Assembly (NCBI GenBank): GCA_016936255.1
Contig: JAFGYE010000052.1
Span: forward strand, 1 to 64,000
Origin: Marinifilaceae bacterium
GTDB taxonomy: Bacteria; Bacteroidota; Bacteroidia; Bacteroidales; Marinifilaceae
DNA length: 64,000 nt
Direction of reading: 5' to 3'
Part shown: one piece after another, positions 54,445-64,000 of the stretch
Numbering within the stretch: the stretch's first letter is position 1
Layout: each line of letters opens with the position of its first letter
The notes under the pieces: model-generated
What the model saw: the letters and a program-made list of their open reading frames with translations, nothing else
What the model was told of the DNA's origin: nothing
Database searches by the model: none
Program-made: the position numbers and the translations under genes

Positions 54445-57042
54445 TTAATCCTGATTATTTTCAGTGTTATCATCTACATCAACCTCAACACCTTCAATAT
54501 TTTCATTCTCCTCTTCGCGTTGCAAAGGCTCTATTTCTTTGATTTCAGAAACTTCGTAAATAGATAATCTTTTCCCTCTTGCTTTGTATGATTTCACACC
54601 AATAAACTCATTTCCATCTACAATTTCATTAGGCCGGTCTGCATTTTTACCACCATATGAAATTTCGAATCTTGGATATTGCTCATCGGTTAAGCAAACC
54701 AGTCTATTTTCAGGATTCTCACCTAAGAAACTTACCTCTTTGCCATTTCCTTCCATGGTAAAACGTTTCAGGTAATAATAGTCCTGATCGGCATCAAAAA
54801 ACACAGCAGACCAAATCTTTTCATCGTCATATTTTTCAATAATACTGATATTATCAGGATAGTGATTGCTTAAATCGAAGCTCGTAAAATGAAATGAGGA
54901 TGCTCTTGTTACAACAAGAATCTTATCATCACCTGTAAATTCGCCAATAAAATCACCTCTTTGATCTGTATTTATACGCAAAACATCAGGGTCAAACCAT
55001 ATTTTTCTTCCTCCTAAAGTAGAAACTCCTTCTTGTTTCAGAGTGATCTTATGAACGTCATTTCTAGATAGTATATTCCCCATTGAAGCACGTCCTTTAA
55101 CAGCCAATTCCGCAAAATCAAATTCAAATACTGTTTTTTTCAAACGAGCCTTTGGTTTTAAAACAACACGAATAACTTCAGCCTCACCATTTGGATTCGC
55201 ACTAAAATACAGAATTCGTGAACCATCTGTAGATTTGGTGATATCATACTCCTTGTCACGGGTAATGCTGGTTACCGAAAAACGTTTTACGTAAGAGTTT
55301 CCGCCCTTGCCATCCCGATAAGCTACATTATAAATCGTTCTCTTATCATTCTTACCAAATACTGCTATATGCAACAAATTCTTTCCAACAAAACACTTAT
55401 CAGCTACTTTGGTCACAAAATAAGTACCGTCTTTCCTAATCACAATAATATCATCAATATCAGAACAATCGCAGATATACTCATCCTTCTTCAGACCGGT
55501 TCCAATAAAGCCTTCCTCTCTGTTAACGTATAATTTTTCGTTGGCAACCACTACTTTGGTTGCTACAATATTTTCGAAACTTCTGATTTCAGTTTTTCTT
55601 TCCCGTCCAATTCCATATTTCTTCTTTATGGATTTATAGTACCTGATTGTGAAAGGAATAATATTTGCCAGATGAACTTCGATTTCCGCAATCTCATCTT
55701 CAATAGATTGAATAAAATCCTTGGCTTTATTAATATCGAATTTAGAAATTCTTTTAATTTTAATCTCAGTCAACCGCACAACATCATCACGGGTTACAGC
55801 ACGCATTAAGTTTACCGTAAAGGGTTTTAATCCTGTATCGATGGTTTCAATAACCTCTTCCCATGTTTCACACTCCTCAATGTCCCGATAGATTCTGTTT
55901 TCAATAAAAATTCGCTCCAAAGAAGCATAATGCCATGACTCTTCGAGTTCATTTTTGCGTATTTCAAGCTCTAGTTTCAATAAAGCAACCGTATTATCGG
56001 CAGCGCGTCTTAAAATTTCAGCAACGCCAATAAATTTCGGTTTATCATTCTCAACAATACATGCATTGGGAGAAATAGAAATTTCACAATCTGTAAAAGC
56101 ATAAAGAGCATCAATGGTATTATCAGAAGAAATACCATTGGCCAAATGAATCTGAATTTCTACAAATTCAGCCGTATTGTCATCAATCTTTTTGATCTTA
56201 ATTTTCCCTTTATCATTTGCTTTGATAATGGATTCAATTACGCTTGATGTTGTTTTTCCAAATGGAATTTCAGTTATTTTAAGAGTCCGGTTATCGAACT
56301 TTTCAATTCTAGCTCTCACTTTCACCGCACCACCACGCAAACCATCATTGTAACGGCTTACTTCAACCAATCCAGCTGTTGGGAAATCCGGATAAAGTTC
56401 AAACTCCTCACCACTCAGGTAGGACACACAAGCATCAATTAATTCGTTGAAATTATGCGGTAAAATTTTGGATGCCAGTCCAACTGCAATACCTTCTACC
56501 CCTTGCGCCAATAATAATGGAAATTTTACCGGAAGCGTAATTGGTTCTTTGTTACGCCCGTCGTAAGATTGTTTCCAATTGGTTGTTTTTGGATTAAAAA
56601 GAACCTCCAAAGCAAATTTAGATAAACGTGCTTCAATATATCTTGGTGCGGCAGCAGAATCACCGGTAAGGATATTCCCCCAGTTTCCCTGCATGTCAAT
56701 CAACAAATCTTTTTGTCCCAGCTGAACCAGCGCATCGCCAATTGAAGCATCGCCATGAGGATGATACTGCATGGTGTTACCAATAATATTGGCTACCTTA
56801 TTGTATCGCCCATCATCCAATTGCTTCATGGCATGCAAAATTCTTCGCTGAACAGGCTTTAACCCATCATTTACATAGGGTACAGCTCGTTCTAAAATCA
56901 CATAGGATGCATAATCCAGAAACCAATTTTGATACATCCCGGAAAGATATGTCACATTCCTCATTGTTTCGGAGTGCACGCCATTCACATCATTATCCAT
57001 TTCCTCTGGGATTTCCATACCATTTGTCTCGTCGTTACTCAT
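54445..57042 (-). CDS. parC: DNA topoisomerase IV subunit A
   Basis: This 865-residue protein has a long acidic N-terminal extension (MSNDETNGMEIPEEMDNDVN) before the catalytic domain. The active-site Tyr135 lies in SAAAPRYIEARLS, QYHPHGDASI is conserved, and GPF-like VKFPLLLAQGVEGIAVGLASK follows. The C-terminal beta-pinwheel ends in a Glu/Asp-rich tail. This form of type II topoisomerase A fits ParC of the Bacteroidota. parE follows upstream on the same strand with a gap of 50 bases. Confidence 0.92.
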   Translation of the reverse strand: MSNDETNGMEIPEEMDNDVNGVHSETMRNVTYLSGMYQNWFLDYASYVILERAVPYVNDGLKPVQRRILHAMKQLDDGRYNKVANIIGNTMQYHPHGDASIGDALVQLGQKDLLIDMQGNWGNILTGDSAAAPRYIEARLSKFALEVLFNPKTTNWKQSYDGRNKEPITLPVKFPLLLAQGVEGIAVGLASKILPHNFNELIDACVSYLSGEEFELYPDFPTAGLVEVSRYNDGLRGGAVKVRARIEKFDNRTLKITEIPFGKTTSSVIESIIKANDKGKIKIKKIDDNTAEFVEIQIHLANGISSDNTIDALYAFTDCEISISPNACIVENDKPKFIGVAEILRRAADNTVALLKLELEIRKNELEESWHYASLERIFIENRIYRDIEECETWEEVIETIDTGLKPFTVNLMRAVTRDDVVRLTEIKIKRISKFDINKAKDFIQSIEDEIAEIEVHLANIIPFTIRYYKSIKKKYGIGRERKTEIRSFENIVATKVVVANEKLYVNREEGFIGTGLKKDEYICDCSDIDDIIVIRKDGTYFVTKVADKCFVGKNLLHIAVFGKNDKRTIYNVAYRDGKGGNSYVKRFSVTSITRDKEYDITKSTDGSRILYFSANPNGEAEVIRVVLKPKARLKKTVFEFDFAELAVKGRASMGNILSRNDVHKITLKQEGVSTLGGRKIWFDPDVLRINTDQRGDFIGEFTGDDKILVVTRASSFHFTSFDLSNHYPDNISIIEKYDDEKIWSAVFFDADQDYYYLKRFTMEGNGKEVSFLGENPENRLVCLTDEQYPRFEISYGGKNADRPNEIVDGNEFIGVKSYKARGKRLSIYEVSEIKEIEPLQREEENENIEGVEVDVDDNTENNQD

Positions 57043-57092
57043 AGAGGTATTTGGGTTTATTTAGTTCTAAAAAATCGATTGATGAAATTTGC

Positions 57093-58925
57093 TTAAAGCT
57101 CATCTCTTTCAATATGAAGATTACCGATGATAAATTCTTGTCTTAAAGGAGTATTTTTCCCCATGTAGAATTCCAGCATGTCCGGAACAGAATCATCTTT
57201 CTTCATCACAACAGGATCAAGCCTGATGTCTTTACCAATAAAGTGTTTAAATTCACTTGGTGAGATTTCACCTAAACCTTTAAATCGGGTTATTTCAGGG
57301 TTAGCACCAACACTTTTCATTGCCTTCACTCTTTCCTCTTCGGAGTAACAATAATGAGTTATTTTTTTATTCCGAACCCGAAACAGCGGTGTTTGTAAAA
57401 TATACAAATGTCCGCTTCTAACAATATCAGGGAAAAACTGCAAAAAGAAAGTAATCAACAACAAGCGAATATGCATTCCATCCACATCGGCATCGGTTGC
57501 AATAATCACATTGTTATAGCGTAAACCTTCCAATCCATCCTCGATATTTAATGCTGCCTGCAACAGATTGAATTCTTCATTCTCGTAAACAATCTTTTTC
57601 GTTAACCCATATGTATTTAAAGGTTTCCCTTTTAAACTAAAAACAGCCTGAGTATTTACATCTCTGGATTTGGTGATTGATCCACTAGCCGAATCTCCCT
57701 CGGTAATAAAAAGAGAAGCTTCTGATTTTTGTTCGTGTTTTGTATCAAAATGAACCCGGCAATCACGTAATTTTTTATTGTGTAAGCTAGCCGTTTTTGC
57801 TCGTTCTTTGGCAATTTTTTTAATGCCGGAAATGGCCTTTCGTTCTTTTTCTGACTCAATAATTTTCTGGAGAATAGCCTCGGCTACAGTTGGGTTTTTA
57901 TGCAGATAATTATCCAAATTAAAAGTCACGAAATCCATTATGAAATTCCGAACGGACGGTCCTTCCGGACCTATATCTTTAGAACCTAATTTTGTTTTGG
58001 TTTGTGATTCAAAAACCGGCTCCTGTACTTTAATACTAATTGCTGATATAATAGAAGTCCTGATATCTGATGTATCAAAATCCTTTTTAAAGAAATCCCG
58101 AATCCCTTTCACCAAGGCTTCTCTAAATGCAGCAAGGTGAGTTCCCCCTTGCGTTGTATGCTGTCCGTTTACAAAAGAATAGTACTCTTCGCCATACTGT
58201 CTGCCATGGGTCATAGCAACTTCGATATCCTCACCTTTCAAATGAATGATATCATATAATCCTTCCGAATTCATATTCTCATTCAAAAGATCAAGCAATC
58301 CATTTTTCGAAAAGAATCTTTGACCATTAAAGTAAATAGACAGTCCTGCGTTTAGATAAACGTAGTTTTTAAGCAGTGTTTCAATATATTCAGAAATAAA
58401 CCTATAATTTAAAAACAACTCCTCGTCAGGATGAAAAACGATTCTCACACCATTTTTTTCCTCGGTAGGCTCAATTTCATTTTCTTCAACAAGAACACCT
58501 CTTGAGAAAACAGCTTTCTTAACCTCTCCTTCGCGAAAAGATTCTATAATGAACTGATCGGACAAGGCATTTACGGCCTTTATCCCCACTCCATTAAGAC
58601 CTACGGATTTTTTAAATACTTCAGAATCGTATTTTGCTCCTGTATTCATTTTGGAAGTTACATCAATTAACTTCCCTAAGGGAATACCCCGGCCAAAATC
58701 ACGAACAGTTACGTTCCTGTCTGTAATACTAACTTCGATTGATTTGCCCACTCCCATAGCAAACTCATCAATTGAGTTATCAATTACTTCTTTCAATAAA
58801 ATATAAATACCGTCATCATGAGAAGATCCATCGCCAAGTTTCCCGATATACATACCAGGGCGTTTGCGAATGTGTTCTTTCCAATCTAATGTGCGGATTG
58901 AGTCTTCAGAATATTTTGCAGTCAT
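57093..58925 (-). CDS. parE: DNA topoisomerase IV subunit B
   Basis: This protein has 610 residues when started at the ATG at 58925 ([28 protein letters not shown]); 13 earlier in-frame codons look untranslated. It has the GHKL ATPase ([32 protein letters not shown]), [14 protein letters not shown] in the TOPRIM region and [15 protein letters not shown]. It pairs with ParC to decatenate chromosomes. The parE-parC order is normal. Confidence 0.94.
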   Translation of the reverse strand: MTAKYSEDSIRTLDWKEHIRKRPGMYIGKLGDGSSHDDGIYILLKEVIDNSIDEFAMGVGKSIEVSITDRNVTVRDFGRGIPLGKLIDVTSKMNTGAKYDSEVFKKSVGLNGVGIKAVNALSDQFIIESFREGEVKKAVFSRGVLVEENEIEPTEEKNGVRIVFHPDEELFLNYRFISEYIETLLKNYVYLNAGLSIYFNGQRFFSKNGLLDLLNENMNSEGLYDIIHLKGEDIEVAMTHGRQYGEEYYSFVNGQHTTQGGTHLAAFREALVKGIRDFFKKDFDTSDIRTSIISAISIKVQEPVFESQTKTKLGSKDIGPEGPSVRNFIMDFVTFNLDNYLHKNPTVAEAILQKIIESEKERKAISGIKKIAKERAKTASLHNKKLRDCRVHFDTKHEQKSEASLFITEGDSASGSITKSRDVNTQAVFSLKGKPLNTYGLTKKIVYENEEFNLLQAALNIEDGLEGLRYNNVIIATDADVDGMHIRLLLITFFLQFFPDIVRSGHLYILQTPLFRVRNKKITHYCYSEEERVKAMKSVGANPEITRFKGLGEISPSEFKHFIGKDIRLDPVVMKKDDSVPDMLEFYMGKNTPLRQEFIIGNLHIERDEL

Positions 58926-58942
58926 GAAAAATCGCGTTTTTA

Positions 58943-58950
58943 CAAATATA
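58943..58950 (-). promoter_or_regulatory. -7 box of parE
   Basis: TATATTTG on the minus strand (complement of 58943-58950) fits TAnnTTTG, 17 bases before the parE start. No clear -33 TTG at the expected distance. Confidence 0.5.
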
Positions 58951-59299
58951 GTTAAAAGAACCATTCGTTAGGAAGTAGTTTATCAACAGCCTGTTGAAAT
59001 GCCCTTACTTAAAGCAATATTCCAGAAATAAAGCCATTCCTATTTCCCTAAAAATCAACGAAAAAAGATATTACAACACCTGGTAATTCAGAACAAACAC
59101 AAATAAAATTCAATCTAAAAAACTCAAACACATTGACGATTGCTTTTTTTTTAGTTCTTCTAAATCAAAGAAAGACAACAGAATAAAGGAATCAAGCACT
59201 GGAAGAATCGAAAAAAAAGCAAAATTCCTGATGTAAAAAAGCTTCTTTCTCATCAGTAAATGAAGAAAGAAGCCGTAAATTATTTAATGCTATTAAAGC
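58951..59299. terminator. Gene-free gap with obgE terminator
   Basis: The 350 bases between parE and obgE hold no gene. GCTTCTTTCT at 59241-59250 pairs with AGAAAGAAGC at 59264-59273, and the minus-strand side runs into a T run (complement of 59235-59240). This terminates the hpt-adk-obgE transcript. The rest is AT-rich without features. Confidence 0.75.
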
Positions 59300-60289
59300 T
59301 TACTGATTAATAGCTTTCCAAAGCATATCTTTTAATTCGGCAAGTCCTTTTTGAGCCACTGAAGAAATAAAAACATGCGGTATTTCAGGCAAATCCTGTT
59401 TCATCTCATCAATCAACTCCTGATCCAACATATCAGATTTTGTAATTGCCAGCAAACGCTGTTTGTCCAGAAGTTCCGGATTAAACTGTTTTAGTTCGTT
59501 CAACAGAATTTTGTATTCATTATGAATGTCGTCGCTATCGGCAGCTACCATAAACAGAAGAACAGAATTTCGCTCAATGTGTCGTAAAAACCGCAAACCG
59601 AGTCCACGCCCTTCATGTGCACCTTCAATAATACCTGGGATATCTGCCATTACAAATGAGCGATTATCCCGGTAAGACACAATCCCTAAATTAGGAACCA
59701 ATGTGGTAAAAGGATAATCTGCAATTTTAGGCTTAGCTGCAGATACTACAGAAAGCAAAGTAGATTTACCCACACTAGGGAAACCAACTAAACCAACATC
59801 TGCAAGAACCTTTAATTCTAATATTACAGGTCGTTCAACTCGTTCTTCTCCGCTTTGGGCATAACGAGGTGTTTGATTTGTTGAAGATCTGAAATTCCAG
59901 TTCCCCAGACCTCCACGACCACCTTTCACTAAGATTTTCTCTTCACCATCTTCAGTCACATCAAAAATAACTTCGCCAGTTTCAGCATCACGGGCAACTG
60001 TACCCAATGGCACCTCAATCACCTTATCTTCTCCTTCTTTACCCGTACTTCTACTCTGACCACCATCGCCACCATCGCCAGAAAAGACGTGACGACTATA
60101 TTTTAAATGCACCAAAGTCCAAAGTTGCTTATTTGCACGTATGATAACATGTCCTCCTCGGCCACCATCACCACCATCCGGTCCACCAGTCATTGTCAAC
60201 TTATCCCTAAAAAGGTGAGTTGACCCGGCACCTCCGGCACCTGAACGACAAAATATTTTTACGTAATCAACAAAATTAGACCCAGCCAT
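59300..60289 (-). CDS. obgE: Obg-family GTPase
   Basis: This 329-residue protein has the glycine-rich Obg fold ([33 protein letters not shown]) at about 1-158. The G domain follows, with [23 protein letters not shown] and TKSD. It is a conserved GTPase of ribosome assembly and stress response. It is the third gene of the hpt-adk-obgE cluster, 16 bases behind adk. Confidence 0.95.
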   Translation of the reverse strand: MAGSNFVDYVKIFCRSGAGGAGSTHLFRDKLTMTGGPDGGDGGRGGHVIIRANKQLWTLVHLKYSRHVFSGDGGDGGQSRSTGKEGEDKVIEVPLGTVARDAETGEVIFDVTEDGEEKILVKGGRGGLGNWNFRSSTNQTPRYAQSGEERVERPVILELKVLADVGLVGFPSVGKSTLLSVVSAAKPKIADYPFTTLVPNLGIVSYRDNRSFVMADIPGIIEGAHEGRGLGLRFLRHIERNSVLLFMVAADSDDIHNEYKILLNELKQFNPELLDKQRLLAITKSDMLDQELIDEMKQDLPEIPHVFISSVAQKGLAELKDMLWKAINQ

Positions 60290-60305
60290 AATATATTTTT
60301 TTAAT

Positions 60306-60911
60306 CTATTGTACTTTAACAGGAACCAATTGTCCCGTTAAACATTTCTCCAGCAATAAGCTAATTCGTTCAAGTACATCTTCTAATGATCCTATTGCAT
60401 CGAGAGAGTGATACACTCCCTTTTCTTTATACCGCTTTGCAATTGGAGCAGTAACATTTTCATAAATCCGAAGGCGTTTTTCAATTACTTCCCTTCCTCC
60501 ATCATCCGGTCTGCCAGATGATTCGCCTCTTTTTAAAAGTCGTTGAATTAACTCTTCTTCTTCCACTTTTAATTCAATAACCAGATCAACAACACTGTCC
60601 CGTTTAGCAAGCATCCCGTCAAAAACCTCAATCTGACCTTCGTGACGCGGCATGCCATCGTATACAAAACCCTTTGCTTCGATATTGCTGTCTAAAAATT
60701 TCTCAACAATTCGATAAGCTAATTTATCCGGAAAAAAATTCCCTCCATCAATCAATCTTTTTGCTTCCAATCCTTCGGGTGTTGCCAGCTTAATTTCTTC
60801 CCTGCACACATCACCTGTAGAAAGGTGAATCAACCCATATTTTTTCTGCAACAACTTAGATTGAGTTCCTTTTCCCGAACCAGGAGGTCCAAACAAAACA
60901 ATGTTCAACAT
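60306..60911 (-). CDS. adk: Adenylate kinase
   Basis: This 201-residue protein has P-loop [22 protein letters not shown], the AMP-lid segment [13 protein letters not shown] and SSGRPDD. It balances AMP, ADP and ATP. The start codon touches the stop of hpt (60912), so the two are translationally coupled. Confidence 0.95.
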   Translation of the reverse strand: MLNIVLFGPPGSGKGTQSKLLQKKYGLIHLSTGDVCREEIKLATPEGLEAKRLIDGGNFFPDKLAYRIVEKFLDSNIEAKGFVYDGMPRHEGQIEVFDGMLAKRDSVVDLVIELKVEEEELIQRLLKRGESSGRPDDGGREVIEKRLRIYENVTAPIAKRYKEKGVYHSLDAIGSLEDVLERISLLLEKCLTGQLVPVKVQ

Positions 60912-61454
60912 TTACTTTTCAATTACAGTATACACATCCGGAAGGTTTCTACCCATTCCATCGTAATCCAATCCTCTTCCAACAATAAAATCATTTGGTA
61001 TTTCCATACCTACGTAATTTAATTTCACATCACGAATCAAAGCATCTGGCTTGAACAACATAGTTGCAATCAAAACTTCTTTTGCTTCGTAATCTTTAAT
61101 TTGTTCCAGTGTATTTGTGATTGTAATTCCTGTATCAACAATATCTTCCAGCAACACAACCGTTCTGTCTTTTAAATCTTCTGTAAAACCCATTAATTTT
61201 TTCACCTTACCAGTTGTTCCCATTCCATCGTATGAAGACAATCTCATAAATGTAATCTGAGCATTTTCAACAGTTATCTGCTTCATCAAATCCGATGCGA
61301 ACATGAAAGAACCATTTAAAATACAAATAAATAACGGATTTGTCCCAGCAAGATCCTTATTCATTTTTTCAGCCATTTTAGCAATTACATTGTCAATATC
61401 CTCAGAAGGAATAGACACTCTAAATTCTCGATCCAGAAGTTTTACAGTTTTCAT
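60912..61454 (-). CDS. hpt: Hypoxanthine phosphoribosyltransferase
   Basis: This 180-residue protein has the phosphoribosyltransferase PRPP motif VVLLEDIVDTGITIT at about 107-121. It also has ILNGSFMFASDLMK and the C-terminal VGRGLDYDGMGRNLPDVYTV (purine-binding). It salvages hypoxanthine/guanine to IMP/GMP. It is the first gene of the hpt-adk-obgE operon; purE diverges from it. Confidence 0.94.
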   Translation of the reverse strand: MKTVKLLDREFRVSIPSEDIDNVIAKMAEKMNKDLAGTNPLFICILNGSFMFASDLMKQITVENAQITFMRLSSYDGMGTTGKVKKLMGFTEDLKDRTVVLLEDIVDTGITITNTLEQIKDYEAKEVLIATMLFKPDALIRDVKLNYVGMEIPNDFIVGRGLDYDGMGRNLPDVYTVIEK

Positions 61455-61629
61455 TGATTCAATTTTTGTCTTAGTTGTCCGATTTCCCCCAACAAGATTT
61501 CCCTTGAAATATCGGGCGTTTAAGGCAATGCCCTAAAATATCGTAAAATAAATATGTCTCACTCTAAAAAAACAGAAATAAAAAATGTTCCAATTCCACA
61601 GTGCTACATACATATTTTTTTTTCAATTT

Positions 61630-61637
61630 TACGTTTG
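61630..61637 (+). promoter_or_regulatory. -7 box candidate of purE
   Basis: TACGTTTG at 61630-61637 fits TAnnTTTG, 112 bases before the purE start. The -33 region is unclear. A divergent minus-strand element lies about 65 bases to the right. Confidence 0.5.
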
Positions 61638-61696
61638 AAAAAATAGTCAGCGATGCAAGCAACATTGGAATTAAAACAATTCCTTAATTTTTGCTG

Positions 61697-61731
61697 CAAA
61701 AGTACAATTTTTTGTCATTTTATTTACCAAA
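61697..61731 (-). promoter_or_regulatory. Candidate promoter of hpt
   Basis: On the minus strand TACTTTTG (complement of 61697-61704) fits the -7 consensus, and TTTG (complement of 61728-61731) lies 23 bases upstream. It would give an hpt leader of about 240 bases, unusually long. The leader contains GGGC...GCCC pairing possibilities but no riboswitch I recognise. Confidence 0.45.
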
Positions 61732-61748
61732 TCCACGAATAAAACCAT

Positions 61749-62255
61749 ATGAAAGCAAAAGTAAGTATCATAATGGGAAGTACATCCGACCTTCCGGTTA
61801 TGGAAAAAGCCGCCAAAGTCTTAAACGACTTCAAAATCCCTTTCGAGATTCATGCATTATCTGCTCACAGAACACCTGAAGAAGTTGAGAAATTTGCCAA
61901 AGGAGCATTCGATCGTGGAATAAAAGCCGTTATTGCAGGTGCTGGAATGGCAGCACACCTGCCTGGTGTAATTGCCGCAATGACTCCTGTTCCTGTGATT
62001 GGAGTGCCAATCAATGCATCCTTGGATGGTATGGATGCCCTTTTAAGTATTGCACAAATGCCTCCGGGAATTCCTGTTGCGACGGTTGGTATTAATGGTG
62101 CAATGAATGCAGGTATTCTTGCGGGACAAATGCTTGCTATTGGCGATAGCGAATTACAAAAGAAGGTTATCGCATTTAAAGAAAGTCTTAAAGAAAAAAT
62201 CGTAAAAGCGAACGAAGAATTATCTTCTATCAAATACGAATTCAAGACCAACTAG
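61749..62255 (+). CDS. purE: N5-carboxyaminoimidazole ribonucleotide mutase (PurE)
   Basis: This class I PurE of 168 residues has GSTSDLPVMEKA (about 11-22), ALSAHRTPEEV (about 36-46), GAGMAAHLPGVIAAMTPVPVIGVP and the conserved LLSIAQMPPGIPVATVGI. It rearranges N5-CAIR to CAIR in purine synthesis. It is next to the purine salvage gene hpt (divergent) and is followed by a strong terminator. Confidence 0.95.
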   Translation: MKAKVSIIMGSTSDLPVMEKAAKVLNDFKIPFEIHALSAHRTPEEVEKFAKGAFDRGIKAVIAGAGMAAHLPGVIAAMTPVPVIGVPINASLDGMDALLSIAQMPPGIPVATVGINGAMNAGILAGQMLAIGDSELQKKVIAFKESLKEKIVKANEELSSIKYEFKTN

Positions 62256-62280
62256 AAAACAAAATAAAAAATTTCAAAAC

Positions 62281-62316
62281 AAAACCACAACACATAATTA
62301 TGTGTTGTGGTTTTTT
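62281..62316. terminator. purE terminator
   Basis: AAAACCACAACACATAA and TTATGTGTTGTGGTTTT form a perfect 17-bp palindromic hairpin followed by more T. It lies 26 bases after the purE stop. Confidence 0.92.
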
Positions 62317-62548
62317 ATTACATTTAATACTGATTTAATTTTGTTTAGCGTTAAAGCAATTCAATTTATATTAACACACAAACAATTAACTATTTTCAGA
62401 TAATACGGAACAATTAGAATTTTCAACAATAATACTATTTCATAGTTGTTATGGCATAAACACATTATAATCCTCTTAAAAACCGATAGCCATCATAAGA
62501 AGAAAAATGTTTGTTTATTCATTCTATGATTTAGACAATACTATCTAA

Positions 62549-63361
62549 ATGAAAAAAACACATCTGCTTTTTCTTCTTTTACTGCCAATTCATTTATTCG
62601 CATCGAATGAAAATCATTTAGCTGGTGCCCGCTCGCATGCAATGGGAAATTCCAGTGTTGCATTATTGGATATTTGGTCCGGTTTTCACAATCAGGCAAT
62701 ATTAGCTAAATTGAATAAAAAATCCTTTGGTGCCTACTACGAAAACCGATTTGAAACAAAAGAATTAAGCACAAAAGCTTTTCATTTTAACTATCCCACA
62801 AAGCTTGGCACTTTCAGTATGACCTATAAGCAGTTTGGCTTTAATCTTTATAAAGAATCAAAAATTGGCATCGCATATTCACGTTCTTTAGGAAAACACT
62901 TTTGGGCAGGTCTGCAATTTGACCAAATCCGAAAAGAATTAAATGAATCCTACGGATCACAAAGTAAATACACATTTGAAGCAGGAATTCTTGCAGAAAT
63001 ACTCCCTGATATTCACTTAGGCTTTCATATTTTCAACCCAAGTCAAACAAATTTTACGACTGTTGACTATGAAGATGAAATTCCCTGTATTGCCAGGTTT
63101 GGTTTTTCCTGGAAGCTATCCGATCAAACCGTTATTACTTCTGAAATTGAAAAGGATTTGGATTCTGAAATGAGAACCAAATTCGGCATTGAATACGGAA
63201 TAACAGAAATGATATCCTTACGGGCCGGCGTTTACAATCATCCGAATTCGATCAGCATGGGAATGGGATTTTCTTTTAAAATTATAAAAGCCAATATTTC
63301 ATTTTCCCGACATCCGGTATTGGGTTGCTCTCCTTCGGCTGATATCAACATATCCTTTTAG
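62549..63361 (+). CDS. Outer-membrane beta-barrel protein, PorV/PorQ-like start
   Basis: This 270-residue protein has a signal peptide (MKKTHLLFLLLLPIHLFAS) and an opening AGARSHAMGNSSVALLD that recalls the AMGG signature of PorV/PorQ barrels. The rest is regular beta strands (LGKHFWAGLQFDQIRKEL, FGIEYGITEMISLRAGVYN) and it ends with an aromatic (NISF). It probably sits in the outer membrane; its cargo is unknown. It lies 9 bases before the next gene, so they are co-transcribed. Confidence 0.7.
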   Translation: MKKTHLLFLLLLPIHLFASNENHLAGARSHAMGNSSVALLDIWSGFHNQAILAKLNKKSFGAYYENRFETKELSTKAFHFNYPTKLGTFSMTYKQFGFNLYKESKIGIAYSRSLGKHFWAGLQFDQIRKELNESYGSQSKYTFEAGILAEILPDIHLGFHIFNPSQTNFTTVDYEDEIPCIARFGFSWKLSDQTVITSEIEKDLDSEMRTKFGIEYGITEMISLRAGVYNHPNSISMGMGFSFKIIKANISFSRHPVLGCSPSADINISF

Positions 63362-63370
63362 TTTCTGCAT

Positions 63371-64000
63371 ATGATTTTCTCAAAAAAAACAATAACACTC
63401 TTTTGTTTACTGTGTTCTGCGCTGATCGCCAGATCACAGAATACAGTATCACAGAATGATTTAATTGAAAATTTAATTGAAGCAATTGCAGAACAAAGCG
63501 AAGAAGAATTAGACTACTCAAATCTGCTTGACGAATTAAACATCCTTTTAATTGATCCAATAAATCTAAATAGTGCGAATGAAAGTGATCTGAACAAACT
63601 CCTTATTCTCAACAAAAATCAAATCAACAATTTCATTAAGTACCGAAAAAGTACAGGACAAATATTTAGTCTTTATGAATTACAGCTGATTCCAGGATTT
63701 TCATCTGAAATGATTCGAAACATTGCCCCTTTTGTTAGCCTAAAACAGACATCACAAGACACACTAAACACCCGAAAGAAAGCAAAGCATATTCTGCTTC
63801 TAAAATCAGAAAGAACAATTGAGGAAGAAAAAGGATACACTACTGAAAATGCAAATTCAAGATACATTGGAAACCCATGGAAATACTACACACGCTACCA
63901 ATATACATCTCCTGAAAATAAAATTTCTTTTGGATTCACCTCGGAAAAAGACAAAGGGGAACCATTTTTTGAAGGAGAAAATAAGAATGGCTTCGACTTT
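63371..64000 (+). CDS. Helix-hairpin-helix outer-membrane-like protein (partial, cut by window end)
   Basis: The ATG at 63371 gives 210 codons without a stop up to the window edge. It has a signal peptide (KKTITLFCLLCSALIARSQ). A ComEA-like helix-hairpin-helix region follows at about 60-125: DPINLNSANESDLNKLLIL and SLYELQLIPGFSSEMIRNIA. After it, strands typical of a large barrel begin (YYTRYQYTSPENKISFGFTS). Such proteins are known in Bacteroidota as HhH-domain outer-membrane proteins of unknown role. It follows the barrel gene by 9 bases. Confidence 0.75.
   Translation, partial: MIFSKKTITLFCLLCSALIARSQNTVSQNDLIENLIEAIAEQSEEELDYSNLLDELNILLIDPINLNSANESDLNKLLILNKNQINNFIKYRKSTGQIFSLYELQLIPGFSSEMIRNIAPFVSLKQTSQDTLNTRKKAKHILLLKSERTIEEEKGYTTENANSRYIGNPWKYYTRYQYTSPENKISFGFTSEKDKGEPFFEGENKNGFDF

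Overview
The window looks like the chromosome of an AT-rich, gliding-lineage member of the Bacteroidota, probably a marine Bacteroidales/Marinilabiliales-type organism (the order is inference). The evidence is an alternative complex III operon, gldA/gldF/gldG, a PorQ-type secretion protein, a hybrid two-component (HTCS-type) sensor, a GlmU-like Bacteroidota-type transferase, TAnnTTTG-type -7 boxes and almost no Shine-Dalgarno sequences. The start codon was moved downstream of the longest open frame where an early ATG sits in front of a signal peptide or the known family N-terminus.

Region by region. (1) 1-4.9 kb: three unrelated, AT-rich secreted-protein genes, each bracketed by its own short inverted repeat. 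This looks like a small cassette island, and it ends at the 3' end of a decayed group II intron. (2) 5-13.1 kb, minus strand: a complete alternative complex III operon (actA-B-C-D-F-E). It is a quinol:electron-acceptor oxidoreductase with a six-haem ActA. The E/F order is swapped relative to the usual arrangement, no oxidase genes are adjacent, and an 89-bp tandem repeat lies between actC and actD. (3) 13.5-21.3 kb, minus strand: an envelope/stress-like set with a collagen-like lipoprotein, Yip1, AIM24-type, DUF3592, two paralogous secreted proteins, a small beta-barrel and an OmpA-family protein. Further copies of the act-operon repeat are scattered here. (4) 22-25 kb: an HTCS regulator, with a large palindromic array downstream of it. 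(5) 25.4-35.5 kb: APS reductase with a degenerate SDR, then on the minus strand an AI-2E-type permease, Lon, a GlmU-like transferase, ribosomal protein L31 type B, a GNAT protein, a Bax-inhibitor-like protein and an AlkD-like protein. (6) 35.6-37 kb: tRNA-His, a 53-residue membrane peptide and two divergent HTH genes. (7) 37.2-49.5 kb, plus strand: YkgJ, porQ, cmk, an in-frame ispH-pfkA fusion, priA, a heptose/ADP-heptose-type kinase, parA, parB, a DUF5683 protein and a LysM lytic transglycosylase. (8) 49.9-61.5 kb: gldG/gldF/gldA, a HAD phosphatase, shikimate kinase, parC/parE, and obgE-adk-hpt. (9) 61.7-64 kb: purE, an outer-membrane barrel, and a helix-hairpin-helix protein cut by the window end.

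The items most worth following are the IspH-PfkA fusion, the dispersed 89-bp element inside the respiratory operon and nearby, the inverted-repeat-bounded gene cassettes next to the intron fossil, and the SDR that lacks its catalytic Tyr/Lys beside cysH.
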